This document shows positions 1 to 12,434 of a stretch of 64,000 nucleotides of DNA, piece after piece (position 1 is the first letter of the stretch; the number at the start of each line of letters is the position of its first letter). Below the pieces are notes generated by a model. The model made no database searches. It saw only the letters and a program-made list of their open reading frames with translations, and had not been told where the DNA came from. The translations under genes were made by a program, and so were the position numbers. The stretch spans positions 486,702-550,701 of the forward strand of contig MU006091.1 of the NCBI GenBank assembly GCA_010093705.1, given 5' to 3'. Source of the stretch: Patellaria atrata CBS 101060 (Eukaryota; Ascomycota; Dothideomycetes; Patellariales; Patellariaceae).

Positions 1-1372
1 GTTACACACATGTAGCGTCCCTTGGCTTTGAATTTTCGACCGATTGGAGCAATGTGGAATCATTGACGTGTCCTACCTTGAGAGGACCTTAGTGCATAGC
101 GGATTGATACAGCATGTTCAAGTATTGGGTTGTCGAGTACGGCCTCAAACAAACTCTCTCAAAACTTATGTACAGCATACTGGTAGCATGGCGTCAATCC
201 AAGTTTGAGCGAGGGGAACTTTTGCGCAGTGGATTTTTATATACAGATCTATGTCTTTCCATCACCTATACTGCAGGTCATAGAAGGTATAGGTAAATAT
301 TATGCACGATAATGATCAGAAGTCCACAATATGCATACTCAGTTCATTGAATCTCGTCAGTCAAATTCTATCCCGACATTACCAATCGTACAATACGCCT
401 GGGTTTATTATTGGTGTCCGCCGTAGTTAGATTGCTCTGTGACCGACTGAGTGTGTACTGTGTAGAGCAATTCAGCCGCCGTATCTTCATCTCCAGTAAT
501 TGGTTAGTTCTACGTGATTAATACAGAAATCGGTAAGGTTGGAGCCGAAATGTAAGCTCAGCATGTGCTCTTATACCTGTAACACCTACCTTTTGCCTTA
601 ATACACACCACTTGACGCTCTACCCTATAAGGAATATCTTGCGATGAGGAAACGGGAGTCTATTCGCTACCTGCCAGGTCACTATCAACGAATGGAACCT
701 TCCAAGGCTCACAAAGTTCAGAGCACCGTATATTCTCATCTTCATCTCATCAAAAGGCATTACCAGCCCCATTTTTGCATACCGACCATCACCGACAATC
801 AATCATCCACTCCCCTCGCTTCTAATCCGCGCAGCCGTAAGGTGTAGTATACTCAGAAGGTCAAAAGAAAAGAAAAGGGTCTCAGAAGCCAAGAACGAAC
901 CAAACCCCTAACCTGTAAGGGTTAAGATTCCCATCTATGTAAACCAGCAGCTTGTGACTTTGCTCTCCGGGGAACCCTTCAAACCCGCCCCGCTTGCATT
1001 ACTTACTCCTACCCAACTCGAGTCACCGTCGTACCAGAATTACTTCGAGAAGGCCCAGGAGGAGACTGAGGACCTCCGGAAGAGCTGGGTCGACTATTGC
1101 TTCGTGGACGGCCCGCAGGACGCTGTACCCTCGAGTCTTCTGAGGATGATGCATGATGACGCCGCTAGAACAAACACAACCGAGCGCAAAAGTCAGAACG
1201 AGATCGCTTGGAGAAAAAGCCTATAGGAAATGAAAAGAAGAGGAAGTATTTAATGGCATCGCTATGAATACATCAAATCGGCCGGAAACGCAGACATGCA
1301 CCTTATGCTATTGTACGGGTATGTTGATGCGCAATAATCATCCAAGGAGCAAGGAGCAACGTAATCCTGAGA
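1..1372. other. Intergenic, no supported gene
   Basis: This stretch has only short, overlapping open frames. The longest coding-like one is at 954-1226 (+), 90 codons with acidic and Ser/Pro-rich composition. I recognise no domain in it, and it has neither a convincing promoter nor a splice context. Around 905-926 an inverted pair (TAACC ... GGGTTA) could form a small hairpin. The right end is the 3' flank of the PP2A B56 gene. The window edge may cut off a gene to the left, but nothing here shows one. Confidence 0.5.
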
Positions 1373-3844
1373 TCAACGTACCGAGCCTTGTCTGTCATAA
1401 TCTTTCGCTCTCCTCTCCCTACTAGACATGGCATCATCTTGCAACCTGAGTGCCTCAAGACGTCTTTGACTGTCCTGACTCAGAGGATCCACATCATCTA
1501 GTCTCATGGGCGAAGTCACTTTGGTGCCTTGTGAATTCGTTCCTGGTAGCCTGGGTTCAATCCGTCCGTTCTGCCGTGCATTTGCTAGTTCAGCTAACCT
1601 ATCCCACTTCGACTGACGGTCTTGCTGTCGCTGTGAGGCAGTGTTTTGGGATTCAGCATAATCGTGAGAGCAGTCATCGAAAAGTTGCGGGTTAACCTCC
1701 ATGAAAAGTTTCATAGCATTGTATACCATGCCATGAATGGTTCTGTACGATATTAGCACTGCTTGATGGATCGCATGAAAAAAAAAAAAGAAAAACTTAC
1801 CTATTCCAATGACCCTTGGAATTCTCATACAGTGGCGCAAACATTATAGGCAGAATGACATCAACATTGTCGCTGACCAGATTGCAAAAGTATTCGTTAT
1901 TCCAAAAGTATAATGCTCTTTCAGCAACCTGAAGTCACATGAGCATTAGATGCAAAACCCCCAAATGTAACCATATACTGACCTGGAAATGTGGGCTAGC
2001 AACAGACTTCGCTAGTTGATTGAAGAGCGGTTCTTGGACCTTGGCAAATTCCGCTGGATCCATCACCTCGAAAATATCCTCTACCTCATTGAGAAACATG
2101 ACTTCCTTAGTGCTGTTTACTTTTGGCCAATATCTCAGAAGACCCAAGACAACCTGTATACGTCAGCGATGAAACTCATTTGAAGAATGGGGAATGAGCA
2201 AACCTCTTCAGTGAGAGCAGCATCCTTTTCGAGGAACTGGACGATACAGTATGCCAATTGCGGATGGTACATGCTCAGGCTTTTGACCTTGTGCATGGGT
2301 AGGAGAACGCGAGTCAAGAACAACTTATGCTCCTCCTTCAACGGAAGAGCAAAACCGTTAATGATCGAACCCAAGATTTCTAAAAGCTCAGCAATACCGT
2401 TGAATCGTTCGGTTTCGTAGATAAATTGGAAGAACACGTTATTGATGGATCTTCGGATGAACGATCTCAGATTCAGGAACTTTCCATAGATACGATGGAG
2501 AGTAGTCTTCAAGAAGTCTCTCTCACGAGGGTCCTCAGAATCAAAGAGTTCCAGGAGCTACCCCACGGTCAATATTGATAGTAGGTACCATCAGTACGAA
2601 ACTTACCTGCAAGACGAAGCTATGGTCGATATATTGCTTCGCAATATTCGTATTGAATTCTTGACTTTCAATGAACCTGAGGAAAAACTCATATACCACC
2701 TGAATATGGGGCCAGGCTACCTCGAGCACTGGTTCGTCCTCTTCGGGATCAAAAGCTTCGCCCTGGGGATTCATTGGAGGTGGTATTGGCCTGAAAAGAT
2801 TCTTGCTGAACATCTCTACTACTCGAGGATACATTGGTTCTGTGATAACTTGTCTATTGTTCGCAACGTAATCCAACAATTCGTGCAGTGCTAGTCTCTT
2901 GATCTCCTTCGATTTCATGTCTCCGCTCGCATCGTTAAAGTCAAAGATAATATTGCATTGGTCAATCTTCTGCATGAAGAGCTCCTGGCGTCTGTTGGGT
3001 GGGACTTCATGGAATCCTGGAAGCTTTTCTAGTTCCCTTTGTCGTTGATCAGATATATCAAATCGCGATGAATGCTGTCTCTTGGGGGTCCTTATTCCTT
3101 CCGGGACATCTTTAGGTGTTGATCCGAGACGGTCGAAGAGTAAGGATTTGCTCTTATGAGTGGGCGGGGCGAGATCTCCAGGCATAGTCTCAGTGGCTCC
3201 AGGTTGAGGGACATGCTAGATAGGAATATGAGTTAGAATTGTGTCGGTTACCAGGAGTAGATATAGTAGTAAAATTACGAAATTCACCTCGTAAAGCAGA
3301 GGAGGAAAGCGCGTTGGGAAAGAACATACCGGAACACTGGGACTAATGACGACGCTGGGCGCTACAGGAGGCATCGCCCTATTCGGTGTACCTAAACCTG
3401 AAGCTCCTATTCCACTACCTGCAAGCCCAATTGAATTATTTGTCTGTTGCATGTATGGTTGACCAGCAGTCAGAGAGCCTGGAAGGCCCTGCTGACCAGA
3501 TGGGTGGGCATTGACGGAACCGGGCCCACCAGTGGCATTATCGGAAGACTGAGCTTGTTTATTACGGGAATCAATCAATTGTGTCGTTGAGGACGTGGGA
3601 GTGCCATGTGCAGAGCCAGCTGGGGATTGTGAGGCGTGCGAAGGTGACGACGTGCCGGACGACTCTTTCTTGCTCTTGGACGAGTTTTTAGAATCTTTAG
3701 CTCGCGAGAGCTGTTCATGCTGACTCTGTTAGCGATCAAGAAGCTAATTGTAAAGCTCCCTTCGGCAATGGTATGGTATTGACGGTGAGGGGAGCAAGCG
3801 GGCGATTCAAGTAGACATACAACTCTCTGCCTGAAGCCCTTCAT
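1373..3844 (-). CDS. RTS1: PP2A regulatory subunit B56 (B')
   Basis: B56-family regulatory subunit of protein phosphatase 2A, which targets the PP2A core enzyme to substrates in stress response, septins and centromeres (family knowledge from yeast Rts1). Seven exons give about 683 aa: 3844-3821, 3725-3330, 3215-2607, 2557-2204, 2153-1983, 1928-1801, 1742-1373. The first exon encodes only MKGFRQRV. Residues about 9-140 are Ser/Gly/Pro-rich and disordered. The HEAT-like B56 domain runs from about residue 180 to 590, with family-typical blocks such as [51 protein letters not shown] and ALYFWNNEY. The C-terminal tail is Arg/Gln-rich. An in-frame ATG lies 12 codons upstream (3880), but I chose 3844 because the MKGF start looks like the fungal family start. 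The intron between exons 6 and 7 carries a near-homopolymer tract at about 1779-1795. It is divergent from the TFIIIC gene. Confidence 0.93.
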
Positions 3845-4799
3845 CTTGACCAGTTTCCTGAAATATATGCGATTTAACAACCTTTAGCGCACGAGAGCGG
3901 TGATATCGCGGAGTTGGAAGATTGGGGTGATTCTCGAAGAGTAGGTGGGTGGAGAAATGGTTAGGCTCTTGATCGCCGAGAACTGGATGTGTAGCTCAAG
4001 CTGCCCTCTGCGAGCACGCTTATACCGGCTTGCGATACTCGCGGAGAGTTCAGAAGAGCATCGGGAACCTGTGAAAAGTGGAGGCGTTGATCGATAGGTA
4101 GATGTTCAGCGCGGAGTCTGGATGGTTGTTGCTAGGTGATACGGAACAGCTGCGTGTGACAGGCGTGAACAGTTTGGGGGGGGTGGGGAGAGCGGCAGGA
4201 GAAGATGGGCTATCGACAACAAGGTGAAGAATGCATGAAGGATGACGAAAAGAGAAGGGAAAGGGGTAGATGTGGGAAGAGTGAATATAGAGTACGAGAC
4301 AGCAGTAAGTGTTATAAATTCAAGATGTAGTGTAGGCGGAATCTGGTCCCAAGGCTGTGTCTTGAAGAGGAGTTGATGTATGGATGGAGTTCGTTAGGTT
4401 AGACTAGCGATACACGCCCTTAGGCCCTTAGGCCCCAACATGAACACCGAAATTCTAGGCGGCCTGGGCATCATTTTTGGGGACCATGTGCCCAAACTAT
4501 TCCCAAATCAAGGGGTCATTAACATCAACTTTGAACTATCTGATAGACCTACGAGACGTATAATCCCAAGTCCATAAAATCACTTGGAAACATCATCCGT
4601 TTAGTCTGGTTTATCTACGCGTACGGTACTGTACATGGGTTGGAGTACGGTACCTTTGTACTGTACAGTACCTCGCAACCTCTCTGAACAATCAACACAC
4701 TACACTACCTAAGGAAGCTTTCAAATTTAAAACAACTCCTTAAAAGGTTATCATATGTAATCTTCTTTACTTGCCTTTCAACTTTGGAAGAAGGACAAA
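3845..4799. promoter_or_regulatory. Divergent promoter region, PP2A B56 / TFIIIC tau95
   Basis: These 955 bp separate two head-to-head housekeeping genes and must hold both promoters and 5' leaders. Visible features are a G-run at about 4173-4186, purine-rich tracts upstream of the PP2A gene, and a cluster of GTAC-based palindromes at 4619-4673, including the perfect palindrome TACTGTACAGTA at 4659-4670. The same motif family recurs in other intergenic regions of the window. I see no coding frame. Confidence 0.5.
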
Positions 4800-7479
4800 A
4801 TGTCAGTCTCTACTGAGGAAGAAATGATTGCTGGATTGGTAGCCCCAAACGAGGCGCAAAATGGAACAGCTCCAGCAGCCGCTCCCAACGGTATGCAAGA
4901 TGGGATACATCCAGTAGAAAATAAGGAGCCGCCGTCATGGCTCAGTATTCCGAACGAGCCATTCGTAAGTGTGGAGCATCCATGTATCGTCCATAACATC
5001 GATAATTGCATCAAGTCTTTGGGAGGAGAACGTAGACTTGATAGAGTAAGTCGCTATGTTGAACGTCAACAACAAACATCGCTAAGATTGTCAGTTTCTT
5101 AAATTGAAGGATAATAAGAAGTCGATGGGAGCTTCTCTGCGTCTAAATGATCCAATGGCCCAACCCGTTCTGTCGAGCTTCGTCAAGACGCAGAATTTGC
5201 TGATCAAGGTAACGGTGCCAAAACGAACAGGTAGGAAGAGAAAGAGGGGCTGTTCAGATCCATTCAAATTCCATGAAGAGGTAGATGGGGAAAAGTCCGA
5301 ATCATCAGAAGGTAAATCTGAGCAGATTGCTTCAAGGTTGAAGAAGAAACCGCAAGACCTTCTGAGGAGCATGCGAGATAATCCGGACTCGTACAAGATC
5401 CAACCGGTGGGAACTATGGAGGAGACGCACAAGTTTCGAAGTAAACAAACAAACCCATATCTAACATATATGGCATGTGAAACTGATACGTCATTAGGTC
5501 TACCAGATTATCAATATTCGATAACCCATAATAGGACTGCCCAGGATTTCCAGGAGTTCTTCACAAAACCTCAATGTAAGTTGAAAACTTCACCCTCAGG
5601 GCATTCAATTATACTCATACATCATAGGGTCAAAGCTAAAGAACTTCCAATTCGACAAATCCAGGTACCCGGCATCTGGAGCAAAGGCGGATGTTGGACC
5701 ATGTCCGCAGATCCTCTCGACTTCCGTCCCCTTCAACTACGCGTACGTCTACTGCCCTGTTTCTTTCAAGCTATTCTCGAATCTTATCAAGCTATTTGCA
5801 TTTGCAGTTTCATTTACATCTACGTTTTTCAATTCCATTTCCTTCACTCTGTCTACCCTGATGCTCTCAACTAGCCCTTATCCATCTTTGCTCCTATTCC
5901 CTCCTTAGTCCTGTTCCATATTTACTCCTATTCCTCTTCATCGCTAATCACTACTTCATTTCTACCCCCAATTTCCAGTCTTTACATAACTAACAAATCC
6001 TCCCCAGTTACCGACAAAACATGTACATCAAATTCCACTCCACCCCTCACGGTCAACCCCTCCCAATAAACACCTCCTTCAGTCAAAAATACATCATGCA
6101 CAAAGTCTCCCCCACGTGCGCCCCCTCTTCCATCCCGCACCGCATCCCCTCCTACCCCCCTCTCCCCCCCGAAAGCACACTCCCGGACTACCTCCAGAAC
6201 CTCATCCAAGACCTCCGCGCGGCGCTAGATGCCCGCCCTATAATGACGCGCCGCGTGATCCACAACCTCCTCGGCCGCGACGTCGAATACGAACTGAAGC
6301 AAGCATACGCCTACGTCGGGTACGTCTTCAGCGCCGGCCCGTGGCGCGAGGCTCTGGTAAAGTTCGGCGTCGACCCCCGCTCCGACCCGAAATACCTCGC
6401 GTACCAGACCATATGGTTCAAGCTCGCATCCAAGGAGCAGGGGGCCGGCGCCGGGGTTATCGAGGAGGAAGGCGGCACCGGCGAGGGCAGGAGGGGCGAG
6501 TGGATGGATTCGCGCATCGTGTTTCANNNNNNNNNNNNNNNNNNNNNNNNNNNNNNNNNNNNNNNNNNNNNNNNNNNNNNNNNNNNNNNNNNNNNNNNNN
6601 NNNNNNNNNNNNNNNNNNNNNNNNNNNNNNNNNNNNNNNNNNNNNNNNNNNNNNNNNNNNNNNNNNNNNNNNNNNNNNNNNNNNNNNNNNNNNNNNNNNN
6701 NNNNNNNNNNNNNNNNNNNNNNNNNNNNNNNNNNNNNNNNNNNNNNNNNNNNNNNNNNNNNNNNNNNATAAGTGTTGATGACTGACGAAATGTGATGATA
6801 GCCCCTTGCTCTCGGCTTCCTGCGTCCCCTGACAGCGACAAAACTCAAAACGATCATGCGCCACAAGATCCAGATCCTCTCCAACAGCCCCTCTCTCCTC
6901 TCTCACGGCGTCGCCCTCGTGCCCCGTGATACCCCGAATCCCCCCCAACCCCGCACGATCGATAACAGGGACTATGACAAGGTCCTCGCGCTCACGGCTA
7001 TAGTGAGGGGCAATGGCCTCGTGCGGGTGCTTAGAGGCTCCACGGATGGGGAGAAGGAGGTCTCGTTTCTGTTTCGTAAGATGGTGCATAATTTTGATAA
7101 GGGATCTGAGAGGAGCAAGCGCGGGGGCGAGATGGATGAGGAGGAAGGGGATTGGGGTGGGGATGGGGGAGAGGTAGACGAGGAGGAGGTGGAAAGGGAG
7201 GAAGAGGATACACCTAGGGAGGACTTGGTGGATGAAGATGCGGATGAGGAGGATCTTGGACTAGATGATACGGCTTTCTATTCTGATGGATTTGAGGAGG
7301 AGCAGCGGGATGAGGCCGACGAGGACGAGGTTGATGAAGATGATGACGAGGACGATGATGAGATTTACTACAACACCGAGAATAGAGTGGAGAATGAAGG
7401 AGTGGAGGAGTACGAGAGTGAAGGATTTGAGGATGGAGGTCTGGACCCTGGTACTATGGGGAATACAGAATATGCATAG
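4800..7479 (+). CDS. TFC1: Transcription factor TFIIIC subunit 5 (tau95), interrupted by assembly gap
   Basis: Subunit of TFIIIC, which binds the A-box side of tRNA promoters and recruits TFIIIB for RNA polymerase III (family role). Exons read: 4800-5045, 5095-5440, 5498-5575, 5628-5742, 6008 into the gap (N from 6527 to 6767), then a last exon from about 6802 to 7479. Family-typical blocks are IPNEPFVSVEHPCIV near residue 45, LRLNDPMAQPVLSS, the KFR-SLPDYQYS junction created by splicing, and FNYAYRQNMYIKF across the exon 4/5 junction. After the gap a basic segment (ATKLKTIMRHKIQIL) leads into a long Asp/Glu tail of about 130 residues, as expected for tau95. Bases 6768-6801 look like the 3' end of an intron whose donor lies in the gap. 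Exon 5 is GC-rich. The C-terminal join is inferred; about 60-80 residues are unseen. Confidence 0.85.
6527..6767. other. Assembly gap (241 N)
   Basis: A run of 241 undetermined bases lies inside the TFIIIC tau95 gene. The flanking exon sequence is clearly more GC-rich than the surroundings, which may explain a sequencing drop-out. The true gap length cannot be judged from the sequence. It removes the end of exon 5 and an intron donor. Confidence 0.99.
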
Positions 7480-7974
7480 CGTCGAAGGAGCTCTTTCCTC
7501 GTCCAGATCGAGTAAGGGTCCTTGTCTCCTTACCGTGAGACACGAGTAGTCTTTACACGAACTTGTCGAAATCAGACCGATTATGCGATAAACGTGGCTC
7601 AACTATCACGCATTCTCATATAGACATGACTTGTGATACATCGAATCTGGTAGATTACAGCACATTCAAAACACACAAGTCCCTATCTACTTCTTTTGAA
7701 CCCCAGATTATTCAAAAAAAAAAACCACACAAGAAAGATCCCTCGATTCCTACATCTCAAGACATCCTAAGGGGTATCATATACATCATGCCAAACGCAA
7801 TTTCATGAACCAAACTCCCCAAAATTAAATAAAAGAAGGTAGCCTCCCAACCTCCCAAGCCATCCATCCAATACCATGCTAAATGCACCCAATGCCCAAA
7901 AACGCCACGCATGCAAAATGCAACCACGTAGTAAACATAACAAAAATCCCCCATTCCGAACGCACACACCATCT
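7480..7974. other. Convergent intergenic region
   Basis: This is the 3' flank of TFIIIC tau95 (+) and of the S41 peptidase (-). It is A-rich and C-rich, with a poly-A run at about 7714-7724. No gene or structured RNA was recognised. Both transcripts must end here. Confidence 0.6.
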
Positions 7975-10337
7975 CTATGATACTAGAACCCAAGCGACCA
8001 AACTCCCCAAACCGACCGCGAGCACCAGATTCCGCCGCGGGATGCTCATTCCGGTGGCTGCACTCGTATTACTCGACTCCGCCGGCGGCGGTCTGATGGT
8101 CGCCTGTTCCTCGCTCTCCATCCTCGTCCTGCTGCTCCTGCCCACGCAGGCATCCCTATCGAACCATCCGCCGGGACCGCCCCACGTCGCGCTCGCGACA
8201 TCATTCCACAGATCCCTCACGTCTAAGATATGTTGTGGGCGATACCAGAGCCTGCAGTCTGCCGTCTCATTCGTGAACTGCGTCGGGATCTTGCTCGGGT
8301 TGCCGTCGGCGCCTAGGCGGATGCTGTCTTGGAAGTTGACGGTGGCGTCGAAGGGCGTGATGGCGAAGGGGGCGGGCAGGATGGATTCCCAGTCGCGCAG
8401 TTCGCTGACAGAGGAGGCGAAGTTTTGAAGCACGTATTCGGAGATGGCGAGGAGGTAGTCTGCGTTTAGGACTGAGGAGCCCTTGGTGCCGCCCACGGGC
8501 TGCATGGGACCGGGTTGTGGACGACCGCCCACTGCGAGGACACGGACGGGAGTAGGGATGGATTTAGTGAGCATTTCGGTGAATATGGCGCAGGTAGAAG
8601 CGCAGATGCCATCGGAAAGCTAAAGATGCTATCAGCAAGTACTTGATGGTCTAAGCTAGGACAACTCACTATGACAATATTGTCTGGATCAAATGGCGGA
8701 TCTGTGAAGTTGGACCGGTCGCTCATTCCAGTCAAAGTGATACCCAGACCGAAACGCTCGCTCTGCGTTAGGAGAGGATCCGAGAGGTTGTAGCGTAAAG
8801 TGTCAGTGAATCCGTCACCGTTATCGGTAAACGGACCAAACATGTCTTTCCAGTCGCTAAACGCTTTCTGGTTCGTATCGAGATAGCTGCGGAAATTGAA
8901 CGGACTGGCAAACGCATTGCCGTTGATAGCATTCATCCTAAGCGTAGAGATATGTTCTCCTAGAATATTGGCGCCGTCATGCGCTCGATATCTGCTACCA
9001 CCATACGGTTCAACATTCGGGAAGAACTGCTTGAAGGTTTCGTAACCTAGGAAGATCTTTCCACCACCGTTCGTTCGCAGGTCGATGATAATCTTCTCCG
9101 TTCTTCTCCTCTTACACTCTGCCAGAAATGTCTCTAGCACCATTTGCCAGATCCTAGCATCGCTGTTATCATCCGTGTTGAATGTCTGAAGCATCAGAAC
9201 GGCTACGCCATCCAAATCATCACGATCGAGAAAGTAACCTGCAAGTGATACATCCTCCGCTGGATGTTCGATGAACGGCACAGGGTAATCAGCTGGTGTG
9301 GCGCGTTTTACGTGCTTCTTCTTGATTTCCGCCATGTCGCGAGGGAGTATCATCCGCTCCGGAATCTTGACTTTGTACTCTGGGATCTCCTCCTGACGCT
9401 TTCTCTTGCGCATACTGTAGTCTCCAGCTACGAACGTATTATAAAACGAAACACCGTCCGTGATATCCTCCCAGGAAGTAGGATATCGAACAACAGCACC
9501 ATTAGTGTAATCAAGAGTCGTGCCGTTTTCGAATGTCAAACTCATAGTTGGGCCAGGATACTTCCTTGGGCTGTTGAAGAAGCCGAATGATTCCGCCGGG
9601 CCAAGGTAGAAGAGAGAATTCCATCTCGCGTCCGGGTCATGATACGGCATTCCATCAGCTTCTCTTTTCAAAACCTCCATTACATCCTCTCCGCTTATTT
9701 TGGTCACCGGTGACGGTGCAACTCTGCTATTTCTGCTCATCATTAGATCAAAAAGCGCATATATCTTCGGCATTTCTCCATCGAAAGACATTGACACTAG
9801 CGCTGCTTCCAACGGTCTTCTCCATCTGAAGGTTCCCGAAAACACCATTCCTTCCCAACCCAAGTGTCCATCGTGCGCACATTGTAAGAGGTCCGCAATA
9901 TCCGCTTCAAAATCATATTCATTATTATATCTTCCAGCGTACACCTTGTCTGTTATATTATTGAGGCCAGTATTAATATCGACAGGTCCTTCCGAATATT
10001 CTGTCGGTGGGTTTGACATATACGTTATCGTTGATTGAAATTGCAGCATTCGAACAATTGCTTCCAGTGTATCTTCTGCATCTAGCTGAACAAACGGAAC
10101 GGATTTCAAACAATCATATGCTAGCTCTGCCGATACCAGTTGTGTGCCAGTTAGTAGTACATCGTTTACCTGCGCGCATGGAACAGCCGTGCTGGTAGGT
10201 AGTGTAAGAGATATCGTCGCTCCTAGTGTTTCCTCTGGTAGAAGGTCCAATGTCGTTGATGGTGGTCTTTCGAACTGTGCATATGCCCGCGTAGCAATGA
10301 CTGACAGCAGTAGTAATATGGATGTTGTATGAGACAT
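7975..10337 (-). CDS. Secreted S41-type (C-terminal processing) peptidase, probably GPI-anchored
   Basis: Two exons, 10337-8670 and 8619-7975, give about 770 aa. The first 20 residues form a signal peptide (MSHTTSILLLLSVIATRAYA). Residues about 100-300 resemble the N-terminal region of the fungal S41 group (FEADIADLLQCAHDGHL). The peptidase core has the KIIIDLRTNGGG block before the catalytic region. The intron is removed exactly before LSDGICASTCAIF, where the Ser of the AST triplet (about residue 564) is the expected nucleophile. The last about 20 residues are hydrophobic (VLAVGLGSLVAWVLVS) after a Ser/Asn-rich stretch, as in a GPI-anchor signal. This predicts a cell-surface or wall serine peptidase; the substrate is unknown. 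A basic patch (RKRKRQEE, KKKHVKR) near residues 305-345 could be a dibasic processing site. The family call rests on motifs read by eye. Confidence 0.85.
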
Positions 10338-12434
10338 TGTTAGGAGGGGAGGGAGGGGTGAGAGGTGGGGATGGTCCCCGTTGAATAATTCGATCTGGTC
10401 CTAATATTGCGGGCTCCTCACGCGTGTGCGAACGGGATTATTGTTTATATCTTCTTGAAGTTGGGAGCTAATAGTAAACTCAAATGCCGCGTAACTCCGT
10501 GCGCTTTTACGTTACGCTTACTGGTTCAGATTTTGGAAGATTCTATGCATGACAATGCAAAGCAAGCGAGAGATTGAATGGGACGAGTAACGAATGAAAA
10601 GAGATATAAGATATTTAGTATAGACTAAGTAAAAGCGAATAAAAAAGGAAATACCGAAAGCAAGAAAAGGGTAAAACGGTAAGGAGAAGCACAGACGGAG
10701 AGGTATATGAAAGAGAGAATCAAGTTACGCTTCGTCGTTCTTCCATTTGCAGACGCCATCTCAAACGCTTGCTGCTAGAGGTGCCTAGATATGCGGCTGA
10801 TACGGATCTATGACCTGCCAAGTTGCTTGGAACACCTCCTTTCGTCAGGGGTTTTGGTGTTTTACGATGTCGCATAGACTGCATAGAGCTGGATGACATT
10901 TAACATCGCCAAAAGCGTGCCGAATTCAATCACGGCGTACGTGAGACAACACTCTGCCTTATAAGACCCATAACTCTAAGGATACGTTAGCAGGAAGATG
11001 CAGTCATCACTGACGGCTACTGTGTTGAGAAACGAAGTTCTTGGGAAAAGTTGAAAGAAGAGAGTTAGTGAAGAGACGAAATCATAAACTGGGAGCCGAG
11101 AAGAGACGAAAATGGCAGAAGATGGCTCGTGCGCACTTTCCCCACATAACATCTCGTGCGTCAGCTTCTCAGCCTTGTACTTATCCGGTAAGCCTGTAGA
11201 ACTTAAGGTATTGTACGCGCACCCCACCAGCCCCAACCTCATATTATTAGATGTCGACCACGTTTCTAACAACTTGTCAAATATATTTTCTCAAGATCCA
11301 CAAATCCGGTATGAACATTAGACATAGCTGTACATAAATTTCTTAAAACTCACTAAAAAGACAACTTCGACATTAACTTATATAGAAATCTTGCGCTACC
11401 TCCCTCCTTACGGGCGGTGCTACCCCACAACCTCCCCCAGCAACCTCAGCACTCCAAATACAATCCGCGAATCCCGTATCATCCATTACCCCCACCACCG
11501 TACACATACATCGTCAACTCCAATACCCCTCCAACACACCTCCCCCTCATCCTCATCCCTCCCAGTGTATCTATTCTCGCTCTCGTACGGCGAGGGTTCA
11601 GAGCATGTATCAGGACTATTAACCCTTCCATCACGATCGAGGTTGAGGCCGAGGTCGAGGGAGATATCAAATGATCCCTCTTCCAACCCTTCCCGCACCT
11701 TCACGGTAGAAGCGGGAGGATTGGTCGATGGACTATCCAACACGTTAGCACTGTACCCTATCATATCTTACGCAGGTGTTAAAACAGAGAATTTGATTGT
11801 TAGGGGTAAGGGCGGGAGCATATCAGATCATACTCCCCGTACGGAGGGAAGAGTTGTAACTCTACGTCATTGCTTTCGTTTTCCTTTCGCCGGATGAAGC
11901 GTGTGACGGTACGGTGGATGAGATTGTAGAATTTTGCCTGGAGGAGTAGGAGGAGGGGGGGGGGAAAGTGGCATTTTCGTATAGTGCATTTCGTTGTATT
12001 GTACAGTGTTGTTGTTGTATGTATGTATTCGAATTTCCGAGTTTCAGGTGTAGTAGAATCGTGGAATTATTCAGTGTGTCTGTACTGTACCTCTGTTGGA
12101 TATTGAATTGGGGGTATATATATCCCCTATAGCCTGGTCAAAATTGGAATTGTGATATTGACCGTTGGTCATTGTACGGGAGATATATATCCATACACAC
12201 TGGTCAAAAGTGCGGTTGTGATATTGACTACCATATCGATCATTTTGTACGGTACGGCACCATCACTAACTATCTCATATCGCCTATCAGTCAAGACCGA
12301 AAGTTAGGGATAAGAGCATTACCGACTACCATTAACAGTGCACATGTAACCCACGCATCTATTGACATATAGCAAAGCGGGAATCGTTACGGATCGCAAA
12401 AAGCGAAAAATCCATCTCCCCTATCCATCTCCCC
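10338..12434. other. Intergenic 2.1 kb, no supported gene
   Basis: The left part is the promoter of the S41 peptidase gene. The right part is the 3' flank of the BCS1-like gene. Open frames at 11391-11897 (+) and 11486-11764 (-) overlap each other in low-complexity Pro/Ser/Thr-type sequence and show no family motif. A G-run lies at about 11954-11964. An imperfect tandem duplication of about 66 bp at 12113-12250 is listed separately. Confidence 0.55.
12113..12250. repeat. Imperfect tandem duplication, period about 66 bp
   Basis: Two copies share the blocks ATATATATCC, TGGTCAAAA, TTGTGATATTGAC, ATCAT/GTCAT and TGTACGG in the same order. The TGGTCAAAA blocks start at 12135 and 12201, giving a period of 66 bp. 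The copies differ at about a quarter of positions and by small indels. It lies in the 3' flank of the BCS1-like gene. Confidence 0.7.

Noticed and set aside
954-1226. 90-codon open frame with protein-like composition
   Set aside because: No domain, no promoter or splice context, and no family resemblance I can name; kept only as a note in the intergenic entry.
11391-11897. 168-codon plus-strand frame with an overlapping 92-codon minus-strand frame
   Set aside because: Low-complexity Pro/Ser/Thr/Arg sequence open in several frames at once; typical of chance frames in C-rich DNA.
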